64,000 nucleotides of DNA from Ignelater luminosus (GCA_011009095.1 VTPC01090546.1:122697-186696), one strand, 5' to 3'; shown: positions 22,455-34,951, counted from the stretch's first letter. The notes: a model not told the origin generated them from the sequence alone. Numbers and translations: made by a program.

Positions 22455-23845
22455 CCAAATGAGTGGGTAATAATGCGAGCTAAGCATTCTATTAAATATA
22501 GTATATTTAGTAATACTAAAGCTTTTCGTGGCAGCTGTCTCAGACGGTCGCTGTAATGAGGTCATATCCGGGTGCTTTATGTTGGTTTAAATTTTTGATT
22601 TCCTGTGTTACTTTCGCAAGCGAGAAAGGCCTAATAGGCAATGTCATTTGACGAGGTGCATTGAGAAAATTTTGATTTCATTATCAGTTGTATTTATATT
22701 CGGTAGTGGTGTAAATACCTGCTGCAGATGTTCTGGGAACGCTGTGGCCTTATTGGAATTACTTTTTGTCTAGGTCCCATCGGTTCTTCTTATCTGTGGA
22801 TAGCAATTTGGGGTCTTTTAAATTTCTTGGTTTATTTCCATATGGTGTGATCATCTTTGCTGAGTGATGTAATGTAGTGCTCAAAAGGAGCGTTTTTTAT
22901 TTTGTTTAGCTTTCTATGTAGGTTTCACAACCTGTTATATATGAGTCTATCATTATTATTTCTCGACCGCTGTCATCTATTGCGCGCTCTGCGTTTTTCA
23001 GTTACTAAATCTCCTGTGCTCCGTTGTTTCTTCTTTTAGCTTGAGGTAGTGTTGAGTGCCTTGCTCATTCTTGTATTATAGTGGTCGAGGATTGTGTCGC
23101 TTTGTCTAGCTCTTGGGATTATTTTATTTTTAAGTTTAACTTTATGGTCTTATCTAAATAAGTCCGGAAACTATCCCAGTTTGTTTTTTTTTTGTAACAA
23201 GCGTTGAAATCCTAGATTTGTCCATTTTATAGTTGCTTTGGGCCCCTATCACCGGGGAGAGATCAGACGATAGTTCAAAATTCGATTTCGCTTGTATATA
23301 ATTTGATGTTATACCACAAAAATAAAGAAATCCAATAGATTGGGTATTTTGTTTGAGTCAGATGGTCAGTATGTTGACTCTCTGGCACTGACATGTTGTC
23401 AGTTTTCACTGTGCATGGCATGTAGAAGATTTCTTCTTTTTGGCGTTATTAATCTCGCTCCCCAGTCCGTATGCTTTACGTTCCAATCACCACCTATTAG
23501 AAATCTGGATCCTCGAGATTGAAAGAAGGTGATATATTTGTCAGTCGTGATGACATGTCGCGAAGGAAAGTAGACTGCAGTGACGGTAAATGAGCATGGT
23601 TTTGCTTCCACTTGAATACTAGCAACTTGTATCTTGTTTGTTTGACTGAATTTCTTATTATTATTAGGATGATGAATATGGTATACCTTGTAGTATGGAA
23701 TTTTGAACATTTTCCTATTTGTAAAGTGTCTTTCCGATATTAAAGCTATATCGATCTTGTTCATTTGGAGAAAATTTTGTAATTCCAGTTTATGGTTTAG
23801 TAGCCCATTGGTCTTCCAAAGTAGGATTCTTAGAGTATTATCCAT
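22455..23845 (-). pseudogene. Jockey-type LINE ORF2 (endonuclease and start of RT), broken
   Basis: The ATG at 23845 opens an AP-endonuclease domain: MDNTLRILLWKTNGLLNHK, then NKIDIALISERHF (active-site region) and FLIGGDWNVKHTDWGARL (GGDWN). It is open to about 23399, with stops afterwards. Later pieces in shifting frames include SDLSPVIGAQ (about 23260) and PGYDLITATV followed by RQLPRKALVLLNILF (about 22570-22500), the first blocks of the reverse transcriptase. Similarity ends near 22455 at FNRMLSSHYYPLIWK, so most of the RT and the whole C-terminus are missing. The role of the family is target-primed reverse transcription. ORF1 lies upstream at 23954-24830. Confidence 0.85.
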
Positions 23846-23953
23846 TAGTTGGTGATTTTATTTATCACGAAGCTAAGCATGTTTAAAACCATGCTATTTT
23901 GGTTAAGTGGTTGAATGGTGATTTAAATTCATTTAAAAATGTAAGTTGCTCCG

Positions 23954-24830
23954 CTATATTAGGAAGCTTTGCTGATTTGCTGGAGTAGGGTTAAGGGGTT
24001 GGTAGTATCTTAAGGGAGGAGATTGGTTGTTGTCGTGTATGTTAACACCGTTGTTCTGTTGTACGGCATTTTGTCTTGTAGGATTTGGGGTTTTACCTCT
24101 TGTGTTTTCTAGATTTTTATATAATTTGAACCCTTTATAATTTGCCGGATGGTTTCCTTCACATAGTACACATTTAGCTGGTGTGTTTGACGCTTTTTTA
24201 CACAAACTTGTATTATGCTCGCCTTCGCATTTTATTCCATTATACGGTCTCGCATAGTAAGTTTTTGTGTGGCCGTAGCTCTGGCATCTTGTACATTAGG
24301 GAATGGAACTTTTTTCCGTGGTGCCTCTACAGTTATATTTTCCTCTTACACAAGTGTTTTATATCATAGATGCTTTTGTTATTTTCTTTGGGTTTTAAGT
24401 CGATTAAAAACAGTGGAAGAGGTTCTTTTGTTTGGCTGCGTCTGTTTCTTAATTTCCTGTTGTATATTTTCTTTGGGTACCGAATAGTGTAGGTTTATTA
24501 ATACTATCCTGTACAAGCTTTTTCGTGTCTAATCTGGTATATGCGGTATATGATTTTATCTTCCTGCAACTGTTTAATTAGTCTTCTGTAGGCTTCGGAG
24601 GTGGCAACGTTAATTTTTATTGTACTACAGTACTTCCACTTCCATTAATGAAGTCAGATGCTCAGTCATTTGGATGTAGTTTGTTACTCCGTATATGTAT
24701 CCTAGGAGAGGTTGCTTGTTATTAGTGGTGTTATTTGACTCATTAGATTCCATATCATCGTCTGATAATTGGGAGAGCGTATCAAATCTATTTTGTGTAG
24801 TGAAGTAGAAGGGATTTTTATCTCTTCTGG
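23954..24830 (-). pseudogene. Jockey-type LINE ORF1 (gag-like, zinc knuckles), broken
   Basis: Upstream of ORF2 on the same strand. The N-terminal part (about 24830-24600) reads PFYFTTQNRFDTLSQLSDDD and GYIYGVTNYIQMTEHL. The C-terminal part holds a run of zinc knuckles: IPxCTRCQSYGHTKT, then IKCEGEHNTSLC and KCVLCEGNHPANYKG, the PRE_C2HC/knuckle arrangement of Jockey nucleic-acid-binding proteins. The first knuckle has lost a cysteine (Tyr in its place) and several stops split the frame; the clean open part is 24205-23954. The family protein coats the RNA intermediate and carries it to chromosomes. Confidence 0.8.
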
Positions 24831-24839
24831 GGTTACACC

Positions 24840-27616
24840 AATTTATTATTGCTTATTCAAATGGTAATAAAACTACCTATCAAAAAACTGCTTTATATTT
24901 TGCATAAACTCGACAGGAGTATTTTAAAACAAATTTATAATTGAACTTCTTTCCGTTTGGGCACTCTCTTAATAAAAAAACATTGAAGTCTCTTTCATGC
25001 AGAAGACTATCGGTATTCTGGATCTCAATCTCTGATTTTTAGTTCTGAACTTTTTGAAGGCGACTTATGAAAGTCTGTTAGTCAATTTTTCTCAGTTATG
25101 TACAAACTATCTAGTTTTGGTAATGTGTTGTTATACATAGAGATTAGAGAGCAGAAATATATAATATAAGCTTCTTGATGAAGAGCACACATTTCTGATA
25201 TAATTTTTTCATTGTCGGGAGCATGGATAGTCATCATAAAGTTGTCTCTTGTGTAAACGCTGAAATGGAACTAAAATATTGCGACCAGATGTCAACTCCC
25301 ACAATGTCGTTTGAAGCAAAAGAGATTGACATTTGGATATACGTTGAAAACGTGTGGGATGACGTTTATATTTTTGCCAACTTACGTATAATAATATTTC
25401 GCATTTAAAGAAAAAGAGTTCAACTTGATAATGCTTGATAATTTTCGAAAAATCCGCATCAACGCTTTAGACCTTATTTTAAAACTTTCCGTGAACACTT
25501 CCATACTTGAACATTCAGGTTTGGTGAGGTCATTCTTTAATTTGTAAAACAATAGCACAGGCATTTTAGAACAAAAAGAAATTCACAACAAACTGTTAAT
25601 TAACTCAAATGTATTTTACAGAGAACAGTATTTAAACCCTTTAGGCATGGTTTTTGAATTTTCCGTAGACATTCACGCCCACCACTAGAACATTACAAGC
25701 ACAATAGACTAAACAATGAAACATAACGATGTTCCTGAATTTAATGCCCGCTTCCACTCCTTCGTTATCTAGTTAACCTGGAGTTTATCCATACTCAACA
25801 TTTCCACTTCCGTTCACATCCATCAAAGCAATTACGGTGTGCTTGAAATGAAATTTGTAATCCTCAACGACGAGAAAGTATAACATTCTTTTGAAAAACT
25901 GCCAAATACCACCCTGTCTAACAACAAAATAAAAGAAGTCAATACGATTTCAATAATAAAAAGAGAATTCCATTTGTTCCTCAAGTACAAATTTACTCTT
26001 AAAGTTTCCATTATCGCTTTCCATTTGATAGCAAACAGTTTAACTTTTACGAGCCGTTTAACGTCCAGTTCAAAACCTCGCAACAAATTCGGGCGTCTCG
26101 GAAAAGCTTAACTTTTCCTAGCGACACTGAAACTATTTCGCCTCGAAGCGAAAACGACGAACCAATCGCTTTAAGAAATGGTGGTTGAGGGATGAAAATG
26201 CTTTTAGTAGTTACACATGGATTGTTCGGGTTGCCTTTAGGATAACATCCTGATTTTTTTTTCTTTTTGCGGACAGAAACGATTTCTATCAGAATAATGG
26301 GAATATTATTCTGTCTGGGTCATTGATAATTCTACGGTCTGCTGCCTTTATGGATGGGACTGCTGATATTTTAAAATTAGCACTCGTCTCGAGAAATTTT
26401 ATTCTTTGCACATGAAATTTGTCATTGTTGGAAATCTGAAAGGGTTTATTACCCTATCATTAGCCTTGATTACAGCCAAGGCAATTATCGAAGACCTTTC
26501 TCCTCTTAAGCACAAAGGACGCTTCTTATTATAAAGATAATTTACAATAGAGGAAAGCTTTTACAGCTCTTTGGTGACAAAAGCTCTTAAAATAATGTTC
26601 CCACCATACCATTAAGCCTTTCATTAGAGAAAAACAAACAGAAGTTGTAGGGAACCGTCTAAAGCAAAAGAGAATGTACAATTATTGTGTTATTAAAAAA
26701 GTTTCGAGTTGTGGTGCGGTTTTTGAAACTATGTCGCGAGAAACTTCATAAAATTAATTTCTAAGGTCATTACAAAGTAGCACTAGTTTATGTAATTTTC
26801 TGTCGGGTCGCAGAGAATTATTAATTTTGTTTAAGATCTACACGACATTGTAACAGATGCTTCTGGCGCTACGACTCCATCACTCTTACTAGACATTAAA
26901 ACTGGAAATTTTATCGTCTCTCTTATAGTGACAAATATACACCTCTAGTTATTAAAGTTCGGATTTATATGCACATACGAAATTAAAATGCAAGCTCATC
27001 TATAAACTTGTTTGGATTTTTAAATTAGTCTAGACAAATTAAATTTAAATTAAATTCAACACATTAAGCCTTTCATCATCCTTTACAACTATTTCTGTGT
27101 ACACTTCTGCTTTTTTTATTTTGTCAGCGGGATAAATACTGTACTAACGTTTTATATAGGAAAGCCTTGTAAAAGATACACGGATGAAAAAATTTATGTG
27201 GGTGTTCCTTGCTGGATTATTATTAAAAACAACAGCCTGGGTACAGTCAAGCAGATGGTGCAAAGTAATAAGGAAATAATAATTATATAAAGTTTTCCAA
27301 TAATAATAACGTCTTGTCTTCGTTTGTTTTCTTTTAAATAATGGAACTGCGTTATTTTCTAAATAACTAGAAAAAAATTCAAAAGATTATCAAAAGAGAC
27401 ATACTGCACCAGATGTAGCAAATTTATTTTTTTACTGATTAAGTATGCTTTATGATGTGTGGGTTATAAAAGTTGGTGACTTAATTTAAATGAGAACAAG
27501 CAATTTCTTGCATTTGCTACAGTGATTAAATTTTATTTCTGCTTTTTAATAATTCAATTAAGATCCATACACTATAAAAGTTTTCTCGCAGCTGTCGGTA
27601 CGAAAAGAATTGTCTT
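24840..27616. other. AT-rich stretch, no supportable gene
   Basis: Only short chance frames occur (25223-25408, 25832-26086 and similar). No conserved motif, RNA gene or paired repeat was recognised. Confidence 0.55.
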
Positions 27617-27803
27617 TGTTATGTATATGCATGTGTGGCAATAGTGTAAGTTTAGTAACTAATGTAAGTTACGTTAGCCACTTAATCAGAAATGATATAT
27701 ACACTCAAGAAGTATGTAGAATCTAAGATGGATGTTAACGTTTTTGTCATGATATTTATATAATAAAATATATAAAATTAAACGTGGATTTTATAACAAA
27801 ACA
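27617..27803 (+). repeat. 5' LTR of the gypsy element
   Basis: It starts TGTTATGTATATGCATGTG and ends ACAAAACA, with TG...CA ends. It contains AATAAAATATATAAAA, a possible polyadenylation or TATA-like region. It matches 32043-32229 except at six positions. Confidence 0.95.
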
Positions 27804-27928
27804 TGGTGTCAGGTACTTGGAAAGCAAGTTAAAAACTGTTGAAAAATAAAGAAAAGTGAAAAAAAAACGGAAAATTGAATAAAGGTAATTATTGAACACG
27901 TGGTTCAGCAAAATAAAAAATTGAAAAA

Positions 27929-29206
27929 ATGGATTTCAAACCACCTGCCCCACTTGAATTGAAAGAATCGGTTGATAACTGGAATGTTTGGAAGCAACAA
28001 TTCGACTTCTATTTAAAAGCAACTAAAATGGATAAAGAAGAGGAATTAGTAAAGATTGCGATTCTCATGACAGCAATAGGTATGGAAGGTCTTGTAATTT
28101 ATAATACATTAACTGAAAACGAGAGATCAACACTATCAAAAATCTTGAAAGATTTAGATAATCATTTTATACCCAAGATCAATCCTACAATGGAAACTTT
28201 TAAATTCAATAATATAATTCAAAAAGAGGGTCAAACCATAGAAAATTATGTCACAGAACTGCGACAGCAAGCGCAGCTATGTGAATTTAAATGTACAAAG
28301 TGCAATACCAGCTTTGAAGATAGAATGATTAAAGAACGTTTAATCATAGGTATAAACGACAAACAGGTTCAGCAACGACTCATCAGAGAACAAAAATTAA
28401 CCTTGGAAAAAATTAAAGATTATTGTCAATCGGTAGAATTGTCAAAAGAGCATGTTAAACTTCTAAATCCAGAACATGTAGATGCAGTAAAGCTTAAATA
28501 TAAAAATTATAATGAAAGCAAGTGTAAAAGATGTTTAACAAGTCATCAACGAAACAAGTGCCCTGCGTACAATAAAGTTTGCAGCAGATGTCACAAGCGT
28601 AATCATTTTGCTAAGGCTTGTATCACATCATTAAGAAAATTAAATCAAGAAACTGAGTGTGAACAAGAAAAGAAGACTCAAAAGAAAGTCACAAAAGTTG
28701 AAGAGGTTAATCGAGAAGAAGATGAAGCAGAAGACAACATGGTTCAAATTACCACAGTTACAGAAGTGCACAGCATTAAAAATCAAGAAGTAATGGGTTG
28801 GTACGAGAAACTCCAAGTGGAAGGAAAATGGGTTCAATTTAAGCTTGATAGTGGTGCAGAGTCCAGCATCTTGCCGTTATCCACATATGAACAGTTGGGT
28901 TCTCCCAGTACATTAGTATCGACTCCAGTAACATTGTTAACCTTTGGAAATTTCAAACTGCAACCTCAGGGTCAGGCAAGGTTATTATGTAAATTTAAAG
29001 AATTTGAATGTAATACTAATTTTATAATAGTAGATTTTAATTGTCAACCTTTACTAGGATTAAGTGATTGTCTTAAATTTAATTTATTTAAGAGAATTCA
29101 TGATATAGAAAAGCTTACTAATCTTTCAAAAAATGATTTATTAGTTAAGTACGAATCAGTTTTTCTAGGATCAGGAAAAATGCCAGGTTTATGTACTATA
29201 ACATGA
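27929..29206 (+). pseudogene. gag-protease polyprotein of the gypsy element
   Basis: This 425-codon frame starts at the first ATG after the leader (MDFKPPAPLELKES). Capsid-like region to about residue 170 (NWNVWKQQFDFYLKAT and ENYVTELRQQAQLCEF). Two zinc knuckles follow at about 198-230: CKRCLTSHQRNKC and CSRCHKRNHFAKAC. A Lys/Glu-rich linker leads to an aspartic protease with the active-site motif KLDSGAESSILP at about 304. The frame ends shortly after GKMPGLCTIT; the following family sequence continues in another frame, so gag-protease is no longer joined to RT. Known roles: particle formation, RNA packaging and polyprotein cleavage. The gag part itself is open. Confidence 0.9.
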
Positions 29207-30380
29207 TAATTTTATTCCTGTTGTTCAATATCAAAGAAAGGTTCCATTAGCACTTTATGATAAACTAAAAGAAACATTAGACAATTTAGTCAGTAATCAA
29301 GTTATTAAAGAGGTAGATTATCCTGGGTAAATAGTTTAATCGTAATTGAAAAACCAAATAAGTCATTACGATTATGCATTGATCCCAAACCTTTAAATAA
29401 ATTTATTAAAAGAGAATATTTTCCTATACCTACTTCTAAAGAAATAATTACTAAATTAGTAGGAAACTATTTTTTCAGTAATAGACATGAAAGATGGATT
29501 TTGGCAAATTCAGTTAGACGAAAAGAGTTTTGATATGTGTACATTTAATACTCCATTCGGCAGGTACAAATTTTTACGCATGCCATTTGGAATATCAAAC
29601 GCACCCGAAATTTTTCAAAGAAAGAATTTTCAAATTTTTGGCGACATACCAGGTGTAGAGATATACTTTGACAACTTGATCATATCTGGTAAAGATGAAT
29701 TTGAGCATGATAAAGCTCTACAAACCGTTTTTGAACGTGCTATTAAAAATACTGTCAAGTTCAACAAAGATAAATTTCAATACAAATTAACTGAGGTTCA
29801 ATTTATGGGACAAATTATTACCAAATCAGGTGTATATCCCAATCCTGAAAATATAGATGCGATCATTCGCATGGAACAACCTAAAAATAAAAGTGATGTT
29901 TTGCAATTATTAGGATTACTGAAATTCTTCTCTCAGTACATTCCCAATTTGTCTAAGTTAACTAGCAATTTAAGGAATTTAACAAGAAATGAGGTTCAGT
30001 TTGAATGGACCGAAGCTCATTCGAACGAGTTAGAAAAATTAAAACATATTTTAGTAAATAAACCTGTTCTTAATATTTTTGATGAAAATAAACAAACAAT
30101 CATACAATCTGATGCATCTTCCGAAGGTTTAGGCGCTAGTCAAATCCAAGAAGGACATCCAATATCCTTCGCATCTAGATTCCTAACAAATACAGAAATA
30201 AAATATGCACATATAGAAAAAGAATTATTAGGTATTATGTTTGCATGTGAAAAATTTCATTGTTTTATATATGGTAGGCAAGTTTTAATACAAGCAGATC
30301 ACAAACCTTTAATAAGTATTTTTAATAAAGATCTAAATAAAGTCAGTTCACGTTTTCAAGAATGCTACTCAAATTGCTAA
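29207..30380 (+). pseudogene. Reverse transcriptase and RNase H of the gypsy element, frameshifted
   Basis: The RT N-terminus is broken: pieces lie at 29207-29330 and 29331-29480 in different frames, with stops at 29206-29212 and near 29328. The main frame, 29487-30380, starts MKDGFWQIQLDEKSF and includes FGRYKFLRMPFGISNAP. At about residue 60 is YFDNLIISG where the family has Y-x-D-D, so the second catalytic Asp is Asn. RNase H follows: QSDASSEGLGA (about 207), EKELLGI and ADHKPL (about 270), with catalytic acids present. A one-base shift near 30362 moves the downstream integrase to another frame. Known roles: copying the RNA to DNA and removing the RNA strand. Confidence 0.92.
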
Positions 30381-31636
30381 AATATAATATCAAACTTGAA
30401 TATGTCCCAGGCAAAAACTTAGTTGTTGCAGATACTTTGTCTAGAGCATACATCAATACATATACTCCTGAAGACGAAGAAATGCAACATGTGATTCATG
30501 CACTTATAAATAACATTAGTATTTCTCCTGAAAAGAAAATATTATTTCAACAAGCAACACAGAATGATCCTCTATTAAAAGATATTTTTGGTTATATTCA
30601 AAATGAATGGCCTAAAATAAAAGATTTGTCTGAACATGAAAGCGCATACTTTAAAATTAAAGATGATCTACATATCTCAGATGGCTTAATATTTTTTGGC
30701 TATAAGTTAGTAGTACCTTCATCTCTGAGAAATGAAATGTTAATGCTTGTTCATCAATCACATTTAGGTATACAAAAAACAAAACTGCGCGCTAGGCAAA
30801 TTTTCTATTGCCCTAAAATATCCTTAGATATTGAAAATTTTGTAAAAAACTGCTATCAGTGTCAAGAATTTCAAAACTCTAATCCTAAACAACCGTTAGT
30901 TAATCACCCTATTCCTAATAGACCGTGGCAGAATTTAAGTATAGATTTTTGTGAATTTAAGGGTAATAATTACATTGTTCTAGTAGATGCATACTCTAAC
31001 TGGATTGAGGTTAACCCTACAAAAACCAAATCCATTGATGACGTGATAATATTTCTCAGTGATACCTTCACAAGATTCGGTATTCCTGATATAGTATTTT
31101 CTGACAATAACCCGTTTAACAGTCATCAATATAAAACCTTTGCAGATAGTTTTAATTTTAGTATAAGATATTCAAGTCCCCACTTTCATCGATCCAATGG
31201 ACTTGCAGAAAAAGCTGTTAATATAGTAAAAAATATTCTTAAAAAATCTAATAATATTAAAGATTTGCCATTTTTAATTATGGAATATAATAACACTCCA
31301 CTACCAATGCTAGGTTATTCCCCATCACAATTACTATTAAATAGAGTCATGAAAACAAAAATACCAATATCAGATGAAATTTTAAAACCAAATTTTCTTG
31401 ATCATGATTCCATACAAAAACAATTACAATTTAAACAAGACAAACAAAAGATCTATTTTGACACAAATTCAAAAACTCTTATAAAACTAAACAAAGGGGA
31501 AAACATAATGATACAGATGGGAAATTATTGGAAAAAAGGGAAGGTGAAAGATATAGTTAATGAAAGATCTTACATCGTGCAGGATGAATTTGATAAAACC
31601 TATCATAGAAACCGAAAATTCCTAAATAAGTCTTGA
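30362..31636 (+). pseudogene. Integrase of the gypsy element
   Basis: 424 codons, overlapping the previous frame by 19 bases. It begins inside the RNase H tail (LEYVPGKNLVVADTLSRA). It then has an HHCC zinc-binding region (VHQSHLGIQKTK at about 129, CYQCQ at about 163). The DDE core follows: IDFCEF (first Asp, about 193), FSDNNPF (second, about 247) and GLAEKAV (Glu, about 280). The C-terminus contains KLNKGENIMIQM and GKVKDIVNERSYIV, a chromodomain-less GPY-like tail. It is open over its whole length but lacks an in-frame link to RT. Known role: insertion of the DNA copy into the genome. Confidence 0.92.
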
Positions 31637-32024
31637 GTACGTTCCAAAATATGATACTTTCTTAGATGATGATCAACTTCTTTCCAATGATCCACATATT
31701 CCTGAACAATTATTGCAACCTGAAAATAAAAACGATTCAGATTTACATTATTTAAATGAAAGTGACTTACCTTCACTTAGTAATTTATTTGAAGATGGCA
31801 ATGAAGATCAACAAACTCCCAATTCTAAAGTTAATATAAATAGTAACTTACCTGTACAGTCAAATACAAATAATTCTAGACCGGTACGTGAAAAATCAGC
31901 ACCGAGCTATTTGAAAGATTATTATTTAGGCAATGCCTATAGATTGTCTAATAGTTATAATTATGTTTTACAATTATATTCTTTTGTTTTATTTTGTAAT
32001 CATTTAATGTCATATCTAGTTTAG
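31637..32024 (+). pseudogene. C-terminal pol tail of the gypsy element, shifted frame
   Basis: The sequence after the integrase stop continues in pieces as an acidic, Asn/Ser-rich tail (LSNLFEDGNEDQQ) ending with RPVREKSAPSYLKDYY. Such R-P-x-R-x-x-x-P-x-Y-L-K-D-Y/F endings are common at the C-terminus of insect gypsy pol proteins. It is probably the true end of pol, separated by a stop at 31634-31636 and a frame change. The last 30 residues run into the LTR-proximal leader. Confidence 0.7.
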
Positions 32025-32042
32025 ATTTAAAAAAAAAGAGCG

Positions 32043-32229
32043 TGTTATGTATATGCATGTGTGGCAATAGTGTAAGTTTAGTAACTAATGTAAGTTAGGT
32101 TAGCCACTTAATCAGAAATGATATACACACTCAAGAAGTATGTAGAATTCAAGATGGATGTTAATGTTTTTGTCATGATATTTATATAATAAAATATATA
32201 AAATTAAACTTGGATTTTATAACAAAACA
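32043..32229 (+). repeat. 3' LTR of the gypsy element
   Basis: 187 bp, partner of 27617-27803, preceded by the purine tract. It ends ACAAAACA, followed by GTTACCACGG. Confidence 0.95.
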
Positions 32230-34281
32230 GTTACCACGGAAAAAACAAGTAAAACCAGATAAATTCAATTCTTGAATTTTTTAATGTACTTTTCATTATG
32301 ATATCTGCTTTTCTACTAATTAAGTTAATTCTATAAGAATTTTTGTGTTTTAAGAAATATGCCATAGATTTGATATAAATGGATTTATCTGGTTCTGCGG
32401 GAAAGCTCCACAAGTACTTGCAAGCTTTAATAGAAGGTAAACTCTGATGACAGCATTTTAAAGTTACATTTATATGAGTACTACGTGTGTTATCTCATTA
32501 CATGGTTATTACTTATTAGAAAACTCGGTGAGCTGTACGGTATCTTCGTAATAAGGCAAACGCTGAGAAAATGATTTGAATGTAATCCTGCTTTCTTTTT
32601 ATACAATGCATTGTCATTTTGGGAATAGAAATATTAAAGAAGTTAGTGTGGGAGGTTTCTTATTTATTGTCAAGAGTATAATGCTATGGTCAGTCTCTAA
32701 GTAAATCTTGCATGAATGGTTATTGGCTGTTATACTTTATTTTTGCACTTTGCTAAGGATGTGTTTCAAGATACATAACAGAAAGGGTTGTAACTTCCAT
32801 TAGCTGTTCATCTAAACACCTTAGGTCGTGTTCATAAAGTGTCACTAAATCTTAGTAGCGCTATTAAGTAACCTATTGTTTGTAATAGGAGAATTAGTAG
32901 TGGCAGTAAAGCTTTATTAACACGGTCCAATTACTATCCTGTATTTCCCTTACTTATGAAAGCAGTGGTAATCAAACGTAGAAAACAAGGCAATGCGATG
33001 ACGTAAGACGCTTGAACATAGTAAGGAACAGAAAATGCATATTATGACGTTCAAGAAACTGGTGGACTGCAATCACAGTTCTGCTATTAAGTTGGAAGCT
33101 GGTTTCCAAAAACATTAGAATAAAAACTTTCAAAATCTATAATTGCAAGGTGGATAGAAGATCACGGATAGATTAAGTAATTACTTCCTTTGACATTCAG
33201 TTCAAGCATTTAGAAAGATTGTCACAGCTCTTTATGATGTCGATTCTTATTAGAATAATAGAACCTTTTTTAAAAAATAAAACTCTTCTAGGCCACTCAC
33301 CTTTAGGTTACTGTTGAATTCTAATTTGAAAACTAGGTAGTTTGAAAATAAAAATAAACTACGTATTCTACTATCTGTACTTCTAATAGGTCTTTAGATT
33401 GATAGTAAGAGCTGTCGAGCTTTCCAGGCTAGGTTGTTAGCAAATTTGTTGATGCGGCGCATTCGTCATTCAATAATTTGTGTTTAAAATTGCTTGGCTT
33501 TCATTGACCAAATCAATTTTGTATTTTAACCCAAGTTTAGTGATAGTAATCGTAGTTAGTCCAAAAAAACCTAAACACAATAAACGAATGTGGTCGTGAG
33601 TAGCATAGGCTCCCCGCAAAGAAGATCGTCGCAGAACAGTCTCCACTTGTAGGTAGGTGTATTGGGCTTCCTATAGATCTAAAATACCAAACGAGTTTAA
33701 ATATTCAGATGCCGGCAGCGACGGGCTAAGCTAAAGCTTTTATATCAGGATTGGCCATGATATCTGTTTGGAACTTCAAAGTGCAAATTATGCAGCCAAT
33801 TTTACAACCCCCGTCTTTGAACGGTGCTGATGGCGCACGCCCATTCGGCATTGTCGTGTCACATAAAAGCGTGCGTCACCCTGGCTTAACTCTTTCTTTT
33901 TACAACATCAATGCGTGAATGCGGCAGTTAAGTTACCCTGCACCTTTAGCGGTCGCAAGCTTAACGCGCAATTCTGCTCTGCATGTGTGTAGTGATATTA
34001 AAAATTAAATGAAGTATAAACCATAGTGTCATTTTTTCAACACAAAGAGAAGTTAAAATTAAGTCCCGTTAGCCATAATAACCACTCAAAAACAATATCT
34101 TTTTGCTAAGTTGTTATATCTGAGATATACTCAATTATGTTAAGGTTAGCTATACGACCCCTGCACCAAAAGATCAATTATGCAATTATTGCTCTGACGA
34201 TTAACAAGAAATAATGTAATGTTTTTAAACCAGGCAAGTTTTGATAGTATATTTCGATACAAGTTATAATATTTAGTTATA
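32230..34281. other. Unassigned stretch with a G/C-richer block at 33590-33990
   Basis: No exon or RNA gene was recognised. The segment 33590-33990 is richer in G+C and CpG than the surroundings and has no reading frame. It could be untranslated element sequence or an old host regulatory region. The rest is AT-rich with chance frames. Confidence 0.4.
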
Positions 34282-34560
34282 CAGTGTGTCCAAGATAAGG
34301 ATGCACAGCATGGGTATCTTGGAAACGGTAAGAGATACAGCATCGGTTAAACGGGACGAAAGTTGGCTATTTATAGGCTCTTTTTGTTGGCGTTTGCAAA
34401 ATCTAGATATCTTGGATGGTTTCAGAGATATTTAAAAAAAAGTAGATTTCTCGATTTTTGTTATTATTTTTTCTTTCCTTTATTCGAAGAGATATCGGAA
34501 AACTAAAACCACTTTTCCATTGCCACCTCTTGGTCTCTATTAAAATACGCTAACAAAATT
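34282..34560 (+). mobile_element. Possible Tc1/mariner-type MITE end
   Basis: CAGTGTGTCCAAGATAAGG starts at 34282 directly after TA. CAG(T/G)GTGTCC termini after TA are common in insect mariner-type MITEs. No complementary end was found downstream, so only one end is supported. Confidence 0.35.
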
Positions 34561-34565
34561 CCTGT

Positions 34566-34600
34566 ACAACGTTTCGGTTTCGAGTAACCATCATCAACCT
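34566..34600 (-). other. Hairpin with hammerhead-like core words
   Basis: The minus strand reads TTGATGATGGTT, a short loop, then AACCGAAACG. GGTT pairs with AACC between a TGAnGA word and GAAAC. The same layout occurs at 61663-61701 on the plus strand. A self-cleaving role is not established: an extra U sits between TGAnGA and the stem. Confidence 0.35.
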
Positions 34601-34630
34601 CATTTTTTTAAACAGGCGGAAAAACAATTT

Positions 34631-34951
34631 TCAATTGTTTTGAATAGCTTTTGTTGTCACGATTCTGATGATATAAACATGAGAGGGTACTTTGTACGAT
34701 GCCAATAGAGTTGTTTCATTTACTGTGAGAACTTTGCGGAAATTCGGCTTCTGTTTCTGCAAAGATCTGGGTTTCTCTACAAAAACTTTACGGGGCTTAC
34801 CGATATATTTTTTGTGCGGGGTTTCTAAATGCCTCTTGAATTTATTCGGTTCCATGATATCTGCAGCCAAAATTTTAAAACAAATAACATTTTGAGGTTT
34901 TTCAACACTACTTATTTCAGTCCTGGTCTTCAAGCTTACATCTGCCTCCAA
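34631..34951 (-). pseudogene. BED-finger hAT transposase N-terminus (ZBED5-like), fragment
   Basis: A 106-codon frame. The diagnostic stretch is PQNVICFKILAADIMEPNKF followed by KRHLETPH, which matches the BED zinc finger of ZBED5-type hAT proteins (a cysteine near the start, then H-x-x-x-x-H spacing at the end). It then continues with RSLQKQKPNFRKVL and TTLLASYKVPSHVYI. The first cysteine of the expected pair is replaced (N/V before C). Nothing of the catalytic core follows. It is a short decayed fragment, and the name is from motif memory. Confidence 0.65.

Larger units (their letters stand above)
27617..32229 (+). mobile_element. Ty3/gypsy LTR retrotransposon, complete but inactivated (4613 bp)
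   Basis: Two 187-bp LTRs (27617-27803 and 32043-32229) bound a gag-protease-RT-RNaseH-integrase order, which is the Ty3/gypsy order. There is no envelope-like gene. Primer-binding region directly follows the 5' LTR (from 27804, TGGTGTCAGGTACTTGG), and a purine tract (AAAAAAAAAAGAGCG, to 32042) directly precedes the 3' LTR. I count six substitutions between the LTRs (about 3 percent), so insertion is not very recent. The flanking 4-5 bases (TCTT/GTCTT left, GTTA/GTTAC right) do not match. At least four frame breaks occur in pol. Confidence 0.95.

Noticed and set aside
27612..32234. Target duplication of the gypsy element
   Set aside because: GTCTT and GTTAC differ; no alternative LTR end gives a match.
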